A stretch of DNA of 22,554 nt from Bacteroidales bacterium. Lineage in GTDB: Bacteria; Bacteroidota; Bacteroidia; Bacteroidales; Bacteroidaceae. Position 1 is the stretch's first letter. Every line of letters starts with the position of its first letter. Below the pieces are notes generated by a model. The model had not been told where the DNA came from, did no database searches, and saw only the letters and a program-made list of their open reading frames with translations. Location: positions 1 to 22,554 of the forward strand of contig SFCY01000027.1 in assembly GCA_004558865.1 (NCBI GenBank), given 5' to 3'. Positions 7,664 through 16,050 of this stretch are shown in pieces. Both the position numbers and the translations under genes were made by a program.

Positions 7664-10597
7664 ATGACAAGGAAACATTACATGCCTACTACCACTCATC
7701 CCATCCAACGCGCAGTCACCGTGCTGCTGCTTCTCGTTGTGACGCTGTCGGTGTCTGCCCGCAAGCTGACAGGCCGCGTTGTAGACGACGCTACAGGCCG
7801 AACGATTCCCAACGCCACGGTGGAGCTGCTCTCCATAGAGGACAGCTCGGTGGTGGCGACGGCAATCATGAGGTCGGACACCACCTGGAGCAACGACATC
7901 TACTCCTATTATAATATAGAGAACGTGCAGAACAACACCGAATACATCCTGCGCGCCTCGGCCATTGGCTATAAGACGGCCTACAAGCGGGTGAAGGTGA
8001 GAATGGGTGAACGCGTGGCACAGCAATGGATCGGCGACATCAAACTCAAGGAAAACACCACCATGCTCGACGAGCTGGTGGTGAAGGCCACCAAAATCAA
8101 GATGGTGACAAAGGGCGACACAATCGTCTACGACGCTACGGCCTTCCAGCTCTCCGAGGGTTCCATGCTCGACGCGCTCATCCGACAGTTGCCGGGGGCG
8201 ACACTGGAGAACGGTGTGATAAAAATCAACGGAAAGCAAGTGAGCTCGCTGCTCATCGACGGCCGCGACTTCTTCAACGGCGACGCCAAGAAAGCCCTGC
8301 AGAACCTGCCGGCCTACACGGTGGACAAGGTGAAGGCCTACGAGAAGGCGGGACGACAGTCGCGACTCATGGGTGTGGACACGGGCGACAAGCAGTTCGT
8401 GCTGGACGTGAATCTGAAGAAGCAGTACCACCAGGGCATGATAGGCAACGTCGACCTCGCCGCAGGAAGCAACAACCGCTACTCGGGACGCGCCTTCGCC
8501 ATGGGCTACACCAAGAAGGACCGGCTCACACTGACGGGACAGGCGAACAACATCAACGACTCTTCCGTGCCCGGCGAGGGCGACTACAGCGTGGAGCCGT
8601 CGACGCAGTCGGGGAAGACGGCCACCAAAATGGCCAGCTTCGACTACCGACACGAAGGAAAGACGGAGGACGACTATGTGTCGGCAACGGGAAGCTACAA
8701 CTATTCCGACAATGAATACCGCTCGCGCACTACGACGCAAAACTATCTTGAGGGCGGCGACACCTACGGATTGAACAAGACGCAAAGCCGCACCAAGTCG
8801 CGCCTCTACCAACTGTCGGCCGCATTCAGCACCCACCCCAAAGGCCTCATCGTCAACGGTTCCTCTTCGTTCTCCTTCAGTCAGAACCACGCGTTCTCAC
8901 AGTCGCTCTCGGGGTCGTTCAACGGCAATCCCTCGTGGGCGGGCGACCTCTTGGACAGCTTGTTCCTGCCCGGCGCAAGCCAGCGGCTGATGAAGATGGC
9001 GGTCAACCGCGTGCGCAACGAGAGCCGGAGCAACGGCCAGCAACTCAGCTGGGCGGGCAACGTGACGATGGTGAAGTCGTTTGGCAAGACGGAGGAAGGC
9101 TGGCAGAACAGCATGTCGGCGAATGTGTCGGCCAACTACTCCCACGGCAAGAACCGCAACTTCGCCATCAACCAGATCGACTACCTCACTACTGGCACCG
9201 AGGACCATCGCAACCAGTATACAGACGCGCCCTACAACAGCTTCAACTTCAACGGCGGAACCTCCTACCAGCATGTGTTCACCCTCAACCGCGACTCCGA
9301 CGTGCACCTACTGCCGGGTATCTCCTACGCCTACCGTCAGAGTTTCGACCACAGCGCAAGCTCCCTCTACAGGCTCGACCAGTTGGCCGACTACGTGGAG
9401 AAGAGCTACCCACTCGGCCTGCTGCCCTCTTCGCGCGAAGCCCTGCTCAACGTGCTCGACGCCACCAACAGCTACCGGAGCGACTTGTGGCAGAACAGCC
9501 ATGTCTTCACTCCCTCCCTCTACTATGATGGGGGCAACGGCACCATGAGGCCGGCGCTGAAAGTGATGCTCTCCACGGGCATAGAACTGAAACACGAACA
9601 CCTGCGCTATTACCGCTCGCGCCAATACGACCGCAGCCGCAACGCCGCCTTGGTCAATGGCCAACTGTCGGTGTATTACTTCAACAACGACTCCACGGCA
9701 AACCGCTTCTTGGTCGCGAGCCTGTCGTCGTCGGAAATGCAACCCAACCTGGTGCAGCTGCTCGGCATCCACGACGACAGCAACCCCCTGCAGGTGAGCG
9801 ACGGCAACGCACATCTGAAGAACTCGCGGAACTACGATGTCTCGGCATTCTTCTATGCTGTCTTCCCGCAGACGCAGAACTCAATCAACGGCGGCGCAAA
9901 ATGGAGCGTCACGCGAAACGCACAGGCCACTTCCGTGGTCTACGACAAGACGACGGGCATCACCCACTCGCGACCAGAGAACATCAACGGCAACTGGGAC
10001 GCCTCGATTCAAGCCACCTACGACTGGCATCCGCTGCAAAAGCACAAGGAGTTGGGCATCGCCCTGCATGGCTCTACCTACTACCGCCACAGCGTGGACC
10101 TCATGCAGACGGCCGGAATGGACAGGGGGCGCAGCACAGTGGACACTTGGGAGAACAGCTGGCGGCTGGGCGTGGGCTACTCCAAGGGCGAGAATAGGGT
10201 GGACATCTTCGGAGGATTCAGCAACCAACACGTGACGGGAAGCCGCGAGGACTTCTCCAAGACCAACGCTTGGAACAACAGCCTCGGACTCAACGCCACA
10301 TGGCGGCTGCCTTGGCACCTGCAATTCTCTACCGACATCACCAACTACATCCGCAGGGGCTACAACGACAAGGCGATGAACGACAACGAGTGGGTGTGGA
10401 ACGCCCGACTGACACGACTGTTCCTCAAGGACAAGCTCTCAGTCTCCATCGACGGTTTCGACATCCTCGGCCAATTGAAGACCACACAATACACCCTCAA
10501 CGAGCAGGGACGGACAGAGCAATGGACCAACTCACTGCCCCGCTACTTGATGCTCCACGTGGCCTACAAGCTCACCTTGGGAATGAGAAGGAATTAG
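7664..10597 (+). CDS. Outer-membrane beta-barrel protein with carboxypeptidase-regulatory and plug domains
   Basis: A 977-aa protein distantly related to the SusC/TonB-dependent receptor lineage. A signal peptide covers about 1-32 (hydrophobic 17-28, cleavage after SVSA). A CarboxypepD_reg-like domain follows from about 34 (LTGRVVDDATGRTIPNATVEL) to 130, then a plug-like segment (about 137-232, with TIVYDATAFQLSEGS and LLIDGRDFFNG), then a long series of alternating-polarity strands forming the barrel (OMP_b-brl_3 type). No clear TonB box and no SusD partner were found, and the C-terminus (LTLGMRRN) lacks the usual terminal aromatic residue, so active transport of glycans is not established. 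The ATG at 7664 is preferred; 7682 is also possible. It may be cotranscribed with the XRE gene 50 nt upstream, since no convincing promoter lies in that gap. Confidence 0.85.
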   Translation: MTRKHYMPTTTHPIQRAVTVLLLLVVTLSVSARKLTGRVVDDATGRTIPNATVELLSIEDSSVVATAIMRSDTTWSNDIYSYYNIENVQNNTEYILRASAIGYKTAYKRVKVRMGERVAQQWIGDIKLKENTTMLDELVVKATKIKMVTKGDTIVYDATAFQLSEGSMLDALIRQLPGATLENGVIKINGKQVSSLLIDGRDFFNGDAKKALQNLPAYTVDKVKAYEKAGRQSRLMGVDTGDKQFVLDVNLKKQYHQGMIGNVDLAAGSNNRYSGRAFAMGYTKKDRLTLTGQANNINDSSVPGEGDYSVEPSTQSGKTATKMASFDYRHEGKTEDDYVSATGSYNYSDNEYRSRTTTQNYLEGGDTYGLNKTQSRTKSRLYQLSAAFSTHPKGLIVNGSSSFSFSQNHAFSQSLSGSFNGNPSWAGDLLDSLFLPGASQRLMKMAVNRVRNESRSNGQQLSWAGNVTMVKSFGKTEEGWQNSMSANVSANYSHGKNRNFAINQIDYLTTGTEDHRNQYTDAPYNSFNFNGGTSYQHVFTLNRDSDVHLLPGISYAYRQSFDHSASSLYRLDQLADYVEKSYPLGLLPSSREALLNVLDATNSYRSDLWQNSHVFTPSLYYDGGNGTMRPALKVMLSTGIELKHEHLRYYRSRQYDRSRNAALVNGQLSVYYFNNDSTANRFLVASLSSSEMQPNLVQLLGIHDDSNPLQVSDGNAHLKNSRNYDVSAFFYAVFPQTQNSINGGAKWSVTRNAQATSVVYDKTTGITHSRPENINGNWDASIQATYDWHPLQKHKELGIALHGSTYYRHSVDLMQTAGMDRGRSTVDTWENSWRLGVGYSKGENRVDIFGGFSNQHVTGSREDFSKTNAWNNSLGLNATWRLPWHLQFSTDITNYIRRGYNDKAMNDNEWVWNARLTRLFLKDKLSVSIDGFDILGQLKTTQYTLNEQGRTEQWTNSLPRYLMLHVAYKLTLGMRRN

Positions 10598-10929
10598 AGA
10601 CGGCAACAAGTTGGGCATACGGCAAAACAGTGAATCGCGGATCATGAATGGCCAGATTGCCAACCGAACGTTACAAAAAGATAAATATATACTTTTTTTA
10701 ACCGTCAACAGCGGAAAAGTGGGCCACGAATTTTGCCGTACACAAAGAAAATCGTATCTTTGCAGTGTATAAGAGGCACGTCGCCCCCACCGCGCAAGAA
10801 TGGGCTGTGCTGACCGAATGCCTCCAAGCGGCTGCATGCCGCCACTTCTACGACAATGTTCGAGATAACATTCAGTTATTAAAGATTTAGTATAAAAAAA
10901 AGATTGTTAGTTTATAATTTTATTATACA
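10598..10929 (+). other. 332-nt intergenic region with aldolase promoter and long leader
   Basis: No gene is supported. An AT-rich stretch lies at 10675-10702, the aldolase promoter at 10732-10762, and about 160 nt of leader follow. The leader holds one GC-rich hairpin (GCGGC 10828-10832 / GCCGC 10838-10842, loop TGCAT) and a very AT-rich last 60 nt. No clear terminator for the upstream barrel gene was found. Confidence 0.6.
10732..10762 (+). promoter_or_regulatory. Promoter of class II aldolase gene
   Basis: TTTG (10732-10735), 19 nt, TATCTTTG (10755-10762) is a full Bacteroidota promoter match. Transcription would begin near 10767, leaving an unusually long leader of about 160 nt before the aldolase ATG. 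Confidence 0.75.
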
Positions 10930-11943
10930 ATGGCAGTAAGTTATAAAGATTTAGGTCTCGTCAATACACGCGAGATGTTTGCAAGAGCCGTCAACGGCGG
11001 CTATGCAATCCCTGCATTCAACTTCAACAACCTTGAGCAGCTCCAGGCCATCATCACAGCCTCTTCCGAGCTCCGTTCGCCGGTGATTCTCCAGGTTTCA
11101 AAGGGCGCACGCAACTATGCCAACCCCATCCTGCTCCGCTACATGGCAGAGGGTGCCGTGGAGTTTGCAAAGTCCTTGGGATGCAACCATCCTGAGATTG
11201 TGCTGCACCTCGACCATGGAGACAGCTTCGAGCTCGTAAAGAGCTGCGTGGACATGGGCTTCTCTTCGGTGATGATCGACGCTTCTTCCAAGCCCTTCGA
11301 TGAGAACATCGAGCTGACCAAGAAGTGCGTGGACTACGCCCACCAGTTCGACGTGACGGTTGAGGCAGAGTTGGGCGTTCTCGCAGGTGTTGAGGATGAG
11401 GTTTCTGCCGAGGAGTCTCACTACACACGCCCCGAGGAGGTCATCGAGTTCAGCGAGCGTTCTGGCTGCGACTCCTTGGCTATCTCCATCGGCACTTCCC
11501 ACGGCGCTTACAAGTTCAAGCCCGAGCAGTGCACACGCGACCCGAAGACAGGTCGCCTGATTCCTCCTCCATTGGCCTTCGACGTCCTGGAAGAGATCGA
11601 GAAGAAGCTCCCCGGCTTCCCCATCGTGCTCCACGGCTCTTCTTCTGTTCCTCAGAAGTATGTAGACATCATCAACAAGTACGGAGGCAAGCTGCCCGAC
11701 GCTGTTGGTATACCCGAGGAGCAGCTCCGCAAGGCTGCCAAGAGTGCCGTTTGCAAGATCAACATCGACTCCGACTCCCGTCTGGCTTACACAGCAGGTG
11801 TGCGTGAGACACTGGCCCTGCATCCAGAGTACTTCGATCCTCGCCAGTATGGCAAGGTGGCTCGTGCCTACATGACAGACATGTACAAGGAGAAGATCAC
11901 CGACGTGCTCGGCTCTGACCACAAGCTCGTCAACTGCGACTAA
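10930..11943 (+). CDS. fba: Class II fructose-1,6-bisphosphate aldolase
   Basis: This zinc-dependent glycolytic and gluconeogenic enzyme interconverts fructose-1,6-bisphosphate with dihydroxyacetone phosphate and glyceraldehyde-3-phosphate. At 337 aa it is full length. The signature VLHLDHGDSF holds catalytic D95 and zinc ligand H96. VEAELG, the TSHGAYKF segment and IVLHGSSSVP provide the remaining metal and phosphate-binding loops, and IDSDSRLAYTAG closes the barrel. The start lies in an AT-rich leader (TTATACAATGG) without a Shine-Dalgarno. The gene is monocistronic, with its own promoter and a strong terminator 27 nt after the stop. Confidence 0.97.
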   Translation: MAVSYKDLGLVNTREMFARAVNGGYAIPAFNFNNLEQLQAIITASSELRSPVILQVSKGARNYANPILLRYMAEGAVEFAKSLGCNHPEIVLHLDHGDSFELVKSCVDMGFSSVMIDASSKPFDENIELTKKCVDYAHQFDVTVEAELGVLAGVEDEVSAEESHYTRPEEVIEFSERSGCDSLAISIGTSHGAYKFKPEQCTRDPKTGRLIPPPLAFDVLEEIEKKLPGFPIVLHGSSSVPQKYVDIINKYGGKLPDAVGIPEEQLRKAAKSAVCKINIDSDSRLAYTAGVRETLALHPEYFDPRQYGKVARAYMTDMYKEKITDVLGSDHKLVNCD

Positions 11944-11970
11944 TCTTCCTGCATCACAAGGAAATCAAAT

Positions 11971-12010
11971 AAGCGGAATCCCACGCGGGGTTCCGCTTTT
12001 TATTTTTTTA
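11971..12010 (+). terminator. Intrinsic terminator of the aldolase gene
   Basis: AGCGGAATCCC and GGGGTTCCGCT form an 11-bp stem with one G-T wobble and a 4-nt ACGC loop, followed by TTTTTATTTTTTT. It may also serve the convergent RlpA-like gene, since an A-run flanks the stem on the other strand only weakly. Confidence 0.9.
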
Positions 12011-12109
12011 GAATACGAAAGAGGATGTGTCTATCCTGCGCATTGCAGACCATTACGCCCCGCCCACACGAGGCGCGCACCTGCTGTCAGCCGATTGCGT
12101 TCTTCCCTC

Positions 12110-12613
12110 CTACTTCTTCCCTCTTTTCACTTTCAACTTGGGCGCGGATTTTGGGGGTGCCCATTTCTCCACAATGTTGTAATCCACGGGTGACTGCTCC
12201 AAGTCAATTTCCATAATATCGAGAATCTCCTTCTGGCGCATGGGGAACTGGGGCGATGGCAAAGCGATGGCCTCAACCTCCACCATCCCGATGCCCTGCG
12301 CTATCATGCCCAAGGCTCTTGCGGCAGCATAGCTCAAGTCGATGATCTTTCCCCGGCCGTACGGCCCGCGGTCGGTTACGCGCACCTCCACTTGACGGCC
12401 ATTGGCCAAATTGGTCACACGAAGCCTTGTGCCAAAGGGATATTTGCGATGGGCGCAGGTGAGCGAGTCGTGATGGATGCGCTCACCGCTGGCCGACCTT
12501 GCCCCCGTGGCCCTACGGGAGTAGTAAGTGGCCTTACCGCGCTGTTTTTGTCCCCAAACGGGGCAACAACTGAGGAGAGCAAAGCCTAATATCAAGAGCG
12601 CGTATACTTTCAA
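12110..12613 (-). CDS. RlpA-like double-psi beta-barrel protein (TTG start)
   Basis: A 167-aa exported protein of the septal-ring lytic transglycosylase RlpA family, which cleaves peptidoglycan glycan strands. The signal segment is LKVYALLILGFALLSCCPVWG; the Cys pair is not a canonical lipobox, so lipidation is uncertain. The DPBB domain spans about 25-115, with ASGERIHHDSLTCAHRKYPFG and the catalytic-type aspartate in VTDRGPYGRGK (D81). The C-terminal tail (about 120-167) is basic and has no SPOR domain. The start codon is TTG at 12613: the frame is closed by TAA at 12628-12626, and no ATG or GTG precedes the signal peptide. It lies 170 nt downstream of the lipoprotein gene, and no consensus promoter was found in that gap. 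Confidence 0.88.
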   Translation of the reverse strand: MKVYALLILGFALLSCCPVWGQKQRGKATYYSRRATGARSASGERIHHDSLTCAHRKYPFGTRLRVTNLANGRQVEVRVTDRGPYGRGKIIDLSYAAARALGMIAQGIGMVEVEAIALPSPQFPMRQKEILDIMEIDLEQSPVDYNIVEKWAPPKSAPKLKVKRGKK

Positions 12614-12782
12614 AACAGTTGGAGTTTAGTTCTTAATCATACATCATGAACGCTAAAAGATTGATATTATTGTATTTAGACTGCATTTTTCCGCTTCAGC
12701 CTACGGAATGCCATCCCTCGGCACTCTTCGTCGACAAGCTATGAAGCCACTCGAGGCCGAGTCCACATCGGCGGCGCAAACC

Positions 12783-13676
12783 CTATTTTACCGTTGGGAT
12801 ACGGAACTCGGAAACCTTGGATATGGACTTGCCTCCTTGGATGACGCTCACGCAGATGCGTGCCGTGCCGGACTTCAGCCTGTTGTCGGCCTTCAGGAGC
12901 GCGGTGTAGCGGATTCCTTTGCCTGGGGCAAGACTCTCCACATGCATGTTGGGCGAGATGAAGACGTGGCGGTTGCCTGTGGTCTCGACCACTGTGGGCA
13001 CCAGGTCGGTTAGGGTGGTCTTGCCGCGGTTGACAACCTCGAAGATGACCTTGCAAAGCTCGCCACGCTGTATCTTGCCGTCCTGGTTGTCGTCAACGAA
13101 GCGCGCGTTGCGGATCTCTATGTCGGGAGCGTAAGTGTAGCCCTGTGCAAGGTTCTCCACCGACGAGTTCAAGGGCATGGTCTCCGTAGGCCGCTGTGCG
13201 CTGTAGTCGCCAGTGTAGTCAGAGCCATTGAAGTCGTAGATGCGGTCGTCACCACTGTTGGTTGCGTCGAAGCCGCTGGTATAGTCGTCAGAGTCCCTGC
13301 CACTGTTGTAATTGTAGGTGTCGGAACTGTTCTTGCTGTAATTGCCGATTCGGTCGTAGTTGTAGTTGTAATCAGGAGTAGCCTGCTGGCCGTCCTGCTG
13401 CATGCGGCGCTGTTTCACAGCCTCGCGATGCTCCACCATTTCGTCGTGGGCGCGCTGGTCGGCACTATTGCCAATGGCTGCGCCCACGGCAGCACCACCG
13501 ATCATGCCAACAAGGGTACCAATGTCCGACCCGCGTGGCCCATCGCTGATGCCACCGATGGCAGAACCCAAGATGCTGCCAATGGTTGAACCTGTGTAGG
13601 CACCAGCGCCAGCGTAGGTGTCGCATCCACTGAGAACCAATAGCCCACTCAAGGCAAAAATCAAACTCTTATTCAT
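12783..13676 (-). CDS. Glycine-zipper lipoprotein with EF-hand loop
   Basis: The ATG at 13676 gives a 297-aa lipoprotein with a clear lipobox LSGC (C18). A glycine-zipper segment follows (about 23-70, GSTIGSILGSAIGG and GMIGGAAVGAAIG), similar to zippers that insert or oligomerise in the outer membrane. Residues 75-95 are charged and probably helical. Residues 102-160 are a low-complexity Tyr/Asn/Asp/Ser tract (YNYNYD, TYNYNSGRD). At 195-206, DDNQDGKIQRGE fits a canonical 12-residue EF-hand calcium loop, followed by a beta-sandwich-like domain to the end. The exact family is not recognised; a structural envelope role is inferred. Its promoter has a -7 box but no -33 box, and carries the palindrome described at 13747-13770. 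Confidence 0.85.
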   Translation of the reverse strand: MNKSLIFALSGLLVLSGCDTYAGAGAYTGSTIGSILGSAIGGISDGPRGSDIGTLVGMIGGAAVGAAIGNSADQRAHDEMVEHREAVKQRRMQQDGQQATPDYNYNYDRIGNYSKNSSDTYNYNSGRDSDDYTSGFDATNSGDDRIYDFNGSDYTGDYSAQRPTETMPLNSSVENLAQGYTYAPDIEIRNARFVDDNQDGKIQRGELCKVIFEVVNRGKTTLTDLVPTVVETTGNRHVFISPNMHVESLAPGKGIRYTALLKADNRLKSGTARICVSVIQGGKSISKVSEFRIPTVK

Positions 13677-13710
13677 AACCTCTATCTTTAAGTCTACATT
13701 ATCACACTTG

Positions 13711-13718
13711 CAAAGATA
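13711..13718 (-). promoter_or_regulatory. -7 box of the lipoprotein gene, no -33 box
   Basis: The minus strand reads TATCTTTG, a match to TAnnTTTG, about 35 nt before the lipoprotein ATG. No TTTG occurs 19-20 nt upstream, unlike the complete promoters elsewhere in the window, which fits an activator-dependent promoter. Confidence 0.6.
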
Positions 13719-13746
13719 AGACAAAAAACGCAAAGCGTATGGCAAG

Positions 13747-13770
13747 TTTCCCTACTTTAACATAGGGAAA
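13747..13770 (-). promoter_or_regulatory. Putative activator site TTTCCCTAC-N6-ATAGGGAAA, copy 1
   Basis: A dyad (TTTCCCTA / TAGGGAAA, perfect 8-bp arms) lies exactly 28 nt upstream of the -7 box of the lipoprotein gene. The 18 specified bases are identical to those at 20316-20339. The adjacent TCCCTAT (13771-13777) makes a second overlapping dyad ATAGGGA-AA-TCCCTAT, so this copy may hold an additional half-site. Confidence 0.65.
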
Positions 13771-13978
13771 TCCCTATTGAGATGGGATTTGTGAGCGATG
13801 TGCCGGCCTCCCCCCCCTAAGCCCCTCCCGACTAAAGGCGGGAAACCAGAACCCAAGCAACAGGACCGTGCGGGTAGGGTTGGCGCCAATCCCAAAGGGA
13901 GGTTCGACCGGTTTCCATTCATCCGCACATACGGCGAAAGTCCGCTTTTGCATGGTGCGTCGGGAACCATGCATGACC
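13771..13978. other. Intergenic stretch with two short palindromes
   Basis: No gene is supported between the lipoprotein promoter and the ridA terminator. The stretch holds a C-rich run (CTCCCCCCCTAAGCCCC, from 13808), a dyad GGGTTGGCGCCAATCCC at 13877-13893, and a perfect 8-bp inverted repeat TGCATGGT (13949-13956) / ACCATGCA (13966-13973) with a 9-nt loop. The function of these is unknown. Confidence 0.5.
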
Positions 13979-14007
13979 AAAAAACCCCGCAGGGATGCTG
14001 CGGGGTT
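13979..14007 (-). terminator. Intrinsic terminator of ridA
   Basis: On the minus strand, AACCCCGCA and TGCGGGGTT form a 9-bp stem with a 7-nt loop, ending in TTTTTT (13984-13979). It lies about 46 nt after the ridA stop. Confidence 0.85.
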
Positions 14008-14052
14008 GAAGAGGTCTTTCTCTAATGATTCGATAATATTGTTCCAATAAAA

Positions 14053-14430
14053 TTATTTTCCTTCTGCGATGCATTCCACCTCAACGAGTGCATGCTTGGG
14101 AAGGGTCTTCACGGCGATTGCGGAGCGTGCGGGGAACGGCTCGCTGAAGAACTGGGAATACACCTCGTTCATGGCAGCGAAATCATTCATGTCGGACAGA
14201 TACACCGTGGTCTTGACAACGTTGCAGAGGTCGAGTCCCGCCTCCTTGAGTATGGCCTGGGCATTGAGGATGCTCTGCCGGGTTTGTTCTTTTACTCCGC
14301 CTTGTGGAAACTCTCCCGTTGTCGGATCGATGGGCAACTGGCCAGAGGCAAAGACAAATCCACCGGCGCAAATGGCCTGGCTGTAGGGGCCAATGGCCTT
14401 GGGAGCTTGAGGGGTTGAAATTGTTTTCAT
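14053..14430 (-). CDS. ridA: RidA family 2-iminobutanoate/2-iminopropanoate deaminase
   Basis: This cytoplasmic trimeric enzyme hydrolyses reactive enamine/imine intermediates released by PLP enzymes. The start MKTISTPQAPKAIGPYSQ at 14430 gives 125 aa, the normal family length; the longer open frame upstream is noncoding and overlaps the end of gdhA. FVFASGQLPIDP, the key arginine in FPARSAIAV (R102) and the C-terminal VEVECIAE (E119) match the active deaminase subgroup. It lies 143 nt downstream of gdhA, separated by a hairpin. No consensus promoter was found in the gap, so partial read-through from gdhA is possible. Confidence 0.95.
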   Translation of the reverse strand: MKTISTPQAPKAIGPYSQAICAGGFVFASGQLPIDPTTGEFPQGGVKEQTRQSILNAQAILKEAGLDLCNVVKTTVYLSDMNDFAAMNEVYSQFFSEPFPARSAIAVKTLPKHALVEVECIAEGK

Positions 14431-14511
14431 GAGTGAGATAATGGGTAAGTTGGGGTATGAAATGTTCTCCACTAAGGGGAGCAGTAATTTTCTCTCTGCT
14501 AAATGACTGAA

Positions 14512-14547
14512 AGGGCGCGACACGGCGACACTGTCGCGTCGCGCCCT
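14512..14547 (-). terminator. Hairpin after gdhA, probable terminator
   Basis: A perfect 10-bp outer stem AGGGCGCGAC (14512-14521) / GTCGCGCCCT (14538-14547) encloses a second 5-bp stem GCGAC / GTCGC with a 3-nt loop. It lies 26 nt after the gdhA stop on the minus strand. Only CCCTTTC follows it, so termination may be partial or the structure may protect the mRNA end. Confidence 0.6.
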
Positions 14548-14573
14548 CGTGATATGGGGTTTAAGTTTGTGCT

Positions 14574-15911
14574 TTAGACAACGCCCTGGGCGAGCATGGC
14601 GTTGGCTACCTTCATGAAGCCGGCCACGTTGGCGCCCTTCACATAGTTGATGTAGCCGTTGGGCTCCTTGCCGTAGGTCACGCACTGCTCATGGATGGAG
14701 TGCATGATGTGGTGCAGCTTCTCGTCTACCTCCTCCTTCGTCCAGTGCAGACGGATGGAGTTCTGGGTCATCTCAAGGCCGCTGGTAGCCACGCCACCTG
14801 CGTTGACAGCCTTGCCCGGAGCGAAGAGCACCTTGGCAGCGAGGAACTTCTCCACAGCCTCGGCCGTGCAGCCCATGTTGCTGACCTCAACGGCAGCGAT
14901 AGGCTTGGTGGCGATAATCTTATCGGCATCCTCACCGTTGAGCTCGTTCTGAGTTGCGCAAGTGAGATAGATGTCGGCTTTCTGGTTCCAGGGCTTCTCA
15001 CCCTTGAAGAACTTGGAGCCGGCGAACTTCTGTGCGTAGGGCTCGCAAATGTCGTTGCCGCTGGAACGGAGCTCAAGCATGTAGTTGATTTTCTCCTCGT
15101 CGAGGCCTGCGGGATCGTAGATGTAGCCGTCGGGGCCGCTGATGGTGATGACCTTGCCGCCGAGCTGGGTAGCTTTCAGAGCTGCGCCCCAAGCCACGTT
15201 GCCGAAGCCGGAGATGGCGATTGTCTTGCCCTCAAGGGTCTCATTGCGGGTCTCAAGCATCTGCTTGACGAAGTAGAGGGCGCCAAAGCCTGTTGCCTCG
15301 GGACGGAGGATAGAGCCTCCCCATTCCATGCCCTTGCCTGTCAGCACGCCCTGGAACTGGTGGGTGAGTCTCTTGTACTGGCCGAAGAGGTAACCAATCT
15401 CACGGCCGCCCACACCGATGTCGCCTGCGGGGACGTCCTCGTCCGGACCGATGTAGCGATAGAGCTCGGTCATGAACGACTGGCAGAAACGCATCACCTC
15501 TGCGTCGCTCTTGCCGCGGGGAGCAAAGTCGGAACCACCCTTGGCACCGCCCATGGGCAGGGTTGTGAGGGCGTTCTTGAAGGTCTGCTCGAAGCCGAGG
15601 AACTTCATGATGCTGAGGTTGACTGAGGGATGGAAGCGCAAGCCACCCTTGTACGGGCCAATGGCGCCGTTGAACTGCACGCGGTAGCCGATGTTCACCT
15701 GCACGTTGCCCTGGTCGTCGACCCATGGCACACGGAACATGTGCACGCGCTCCGGCTCTACGAGACGCTCAATGATGTGAGCCTTCTCGAACTCGGGATG
15801 CTGGTTGTAAACGTCCTTGATTGAGTAAAGCACTTCTTCCACGGCCTGCAGGAATTCTGCCTCGCCCGGATGCTTGCGTTTAAGCTCTTGAAGAATTTTT
15901 TCAACTTCCAT
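14574..15911 (-). CDS. gdhA: NADP-type glutamate dehydrogenase (hexameric, class I)
   Basis: It converts 2-oxoglutarate and ammonium to glutamate with NAD(P)H and is the main ammonium-assimilating enzyme in many Bacteroidales. It is full length at 445 aa. The substrate-binding segment GPYKGGLRFHPSVN holds K88, and LPMGGAKGGSDF holds catalytic K124. AGDIGVGGREIGYLFGQY carries D164. The coenzyme Rossmann motif is SGFGNVAWGA (about 234-243). NADP preference is assumed from similarity to the 444-450 aa class and was not tested at residue level. The ATG follows an AT-rich leader without a Shine-Dalgarno. A promoter candidate lies 88 nt upstream. Confidence 0.96.
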   Translation of the reverse strand: MEVEKILQELKRKHPGEAEFLQAVEEVLYSIKDVYNQHPEFEKAHIIERLVEPERVHMFRVPWVDDQGNVQVNIGYRVQFNGAIGPYKGGLRFHPSVNLSIMKFLGFEQTFKNALTTLPMGGAKGGSDFAPRGKSDAEVMRFCQSFMTELYRYIGPDEDVPAGDIGVGGREIGYLFGQYKRLTHQFQGVLTGKGMEWGGSILRPEATGFGALYFVKQMLETRNETLEGKTIAISGFGNVAWGAALKATQLGGKVITISGPDGYIYDPAGLDEEKINYMLELRSSGNDICEPYAQKFAGSKFFKGEKPWNQKADIYLTCATQNELNGEDADKIIATKPIAAVEVSNMGCTAEAVEKFLAAKVLFAPGKAVNAGGVATSGLEMTQNSIRLHWTKEEVDEKLHHIMHSIHEQCVTYGKEPNGYINYVKGANVAGFMKVANAMLAQGVV

Positions 15912-15998
15912 AGTAATAACTATTTAAATTTAAAGTAAACTTCTGGTTGGTTGCGGTTTTAAGTCCTTGTTATATGGCATTCTGTCATAAAGACGTGG

Positions 15999-16029
15999 CA
16001 AATATAGTTGTTATTTTCTATACCACCAA
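15999..16029 (-). promoter_or_regulatory. Promoter candidate of gdhA
   Basis: The minus strand carries TATATTTG (16006-15999), a full -7 match. At 16029-16026, after 19 nt, TTGG is a poor match to the TTTG -33 box. Confidence 0.5.
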
Positions 16030-16050
16030 GGATTTTCTGTTAAAAAATAC

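Noticed and set aside
7652..8890. A 412-codon minus-strand frame inside the beta-barrel gene
   Set aside because: It lies wholly within a protein with signal peptide, regulatory and plug domains on the plus strand, and shows no recognisable domain.
7664..10597. SusC component of a polysaccharide utilisation locus
   Set aside because: No SusD gene is adjacent, no TonB box was found, and the plug/barrel pattern fits the OMP_b-brl_3 type better than SusC.
10828..10842. GC hairpin in the aldolase leader as a terminator of the barrel gene
   Set aside because: The stem is only 5 bp, no U-tract follows, and it lies downstream of the aldolase promoter.
13808..13850. C-rich tract as possible phase-variable homopolymer
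   Set aside because: The longest run is seven C and it lies in a noncoding region away from any start codon or promoter spacing, so no switching mechanism is apparent.
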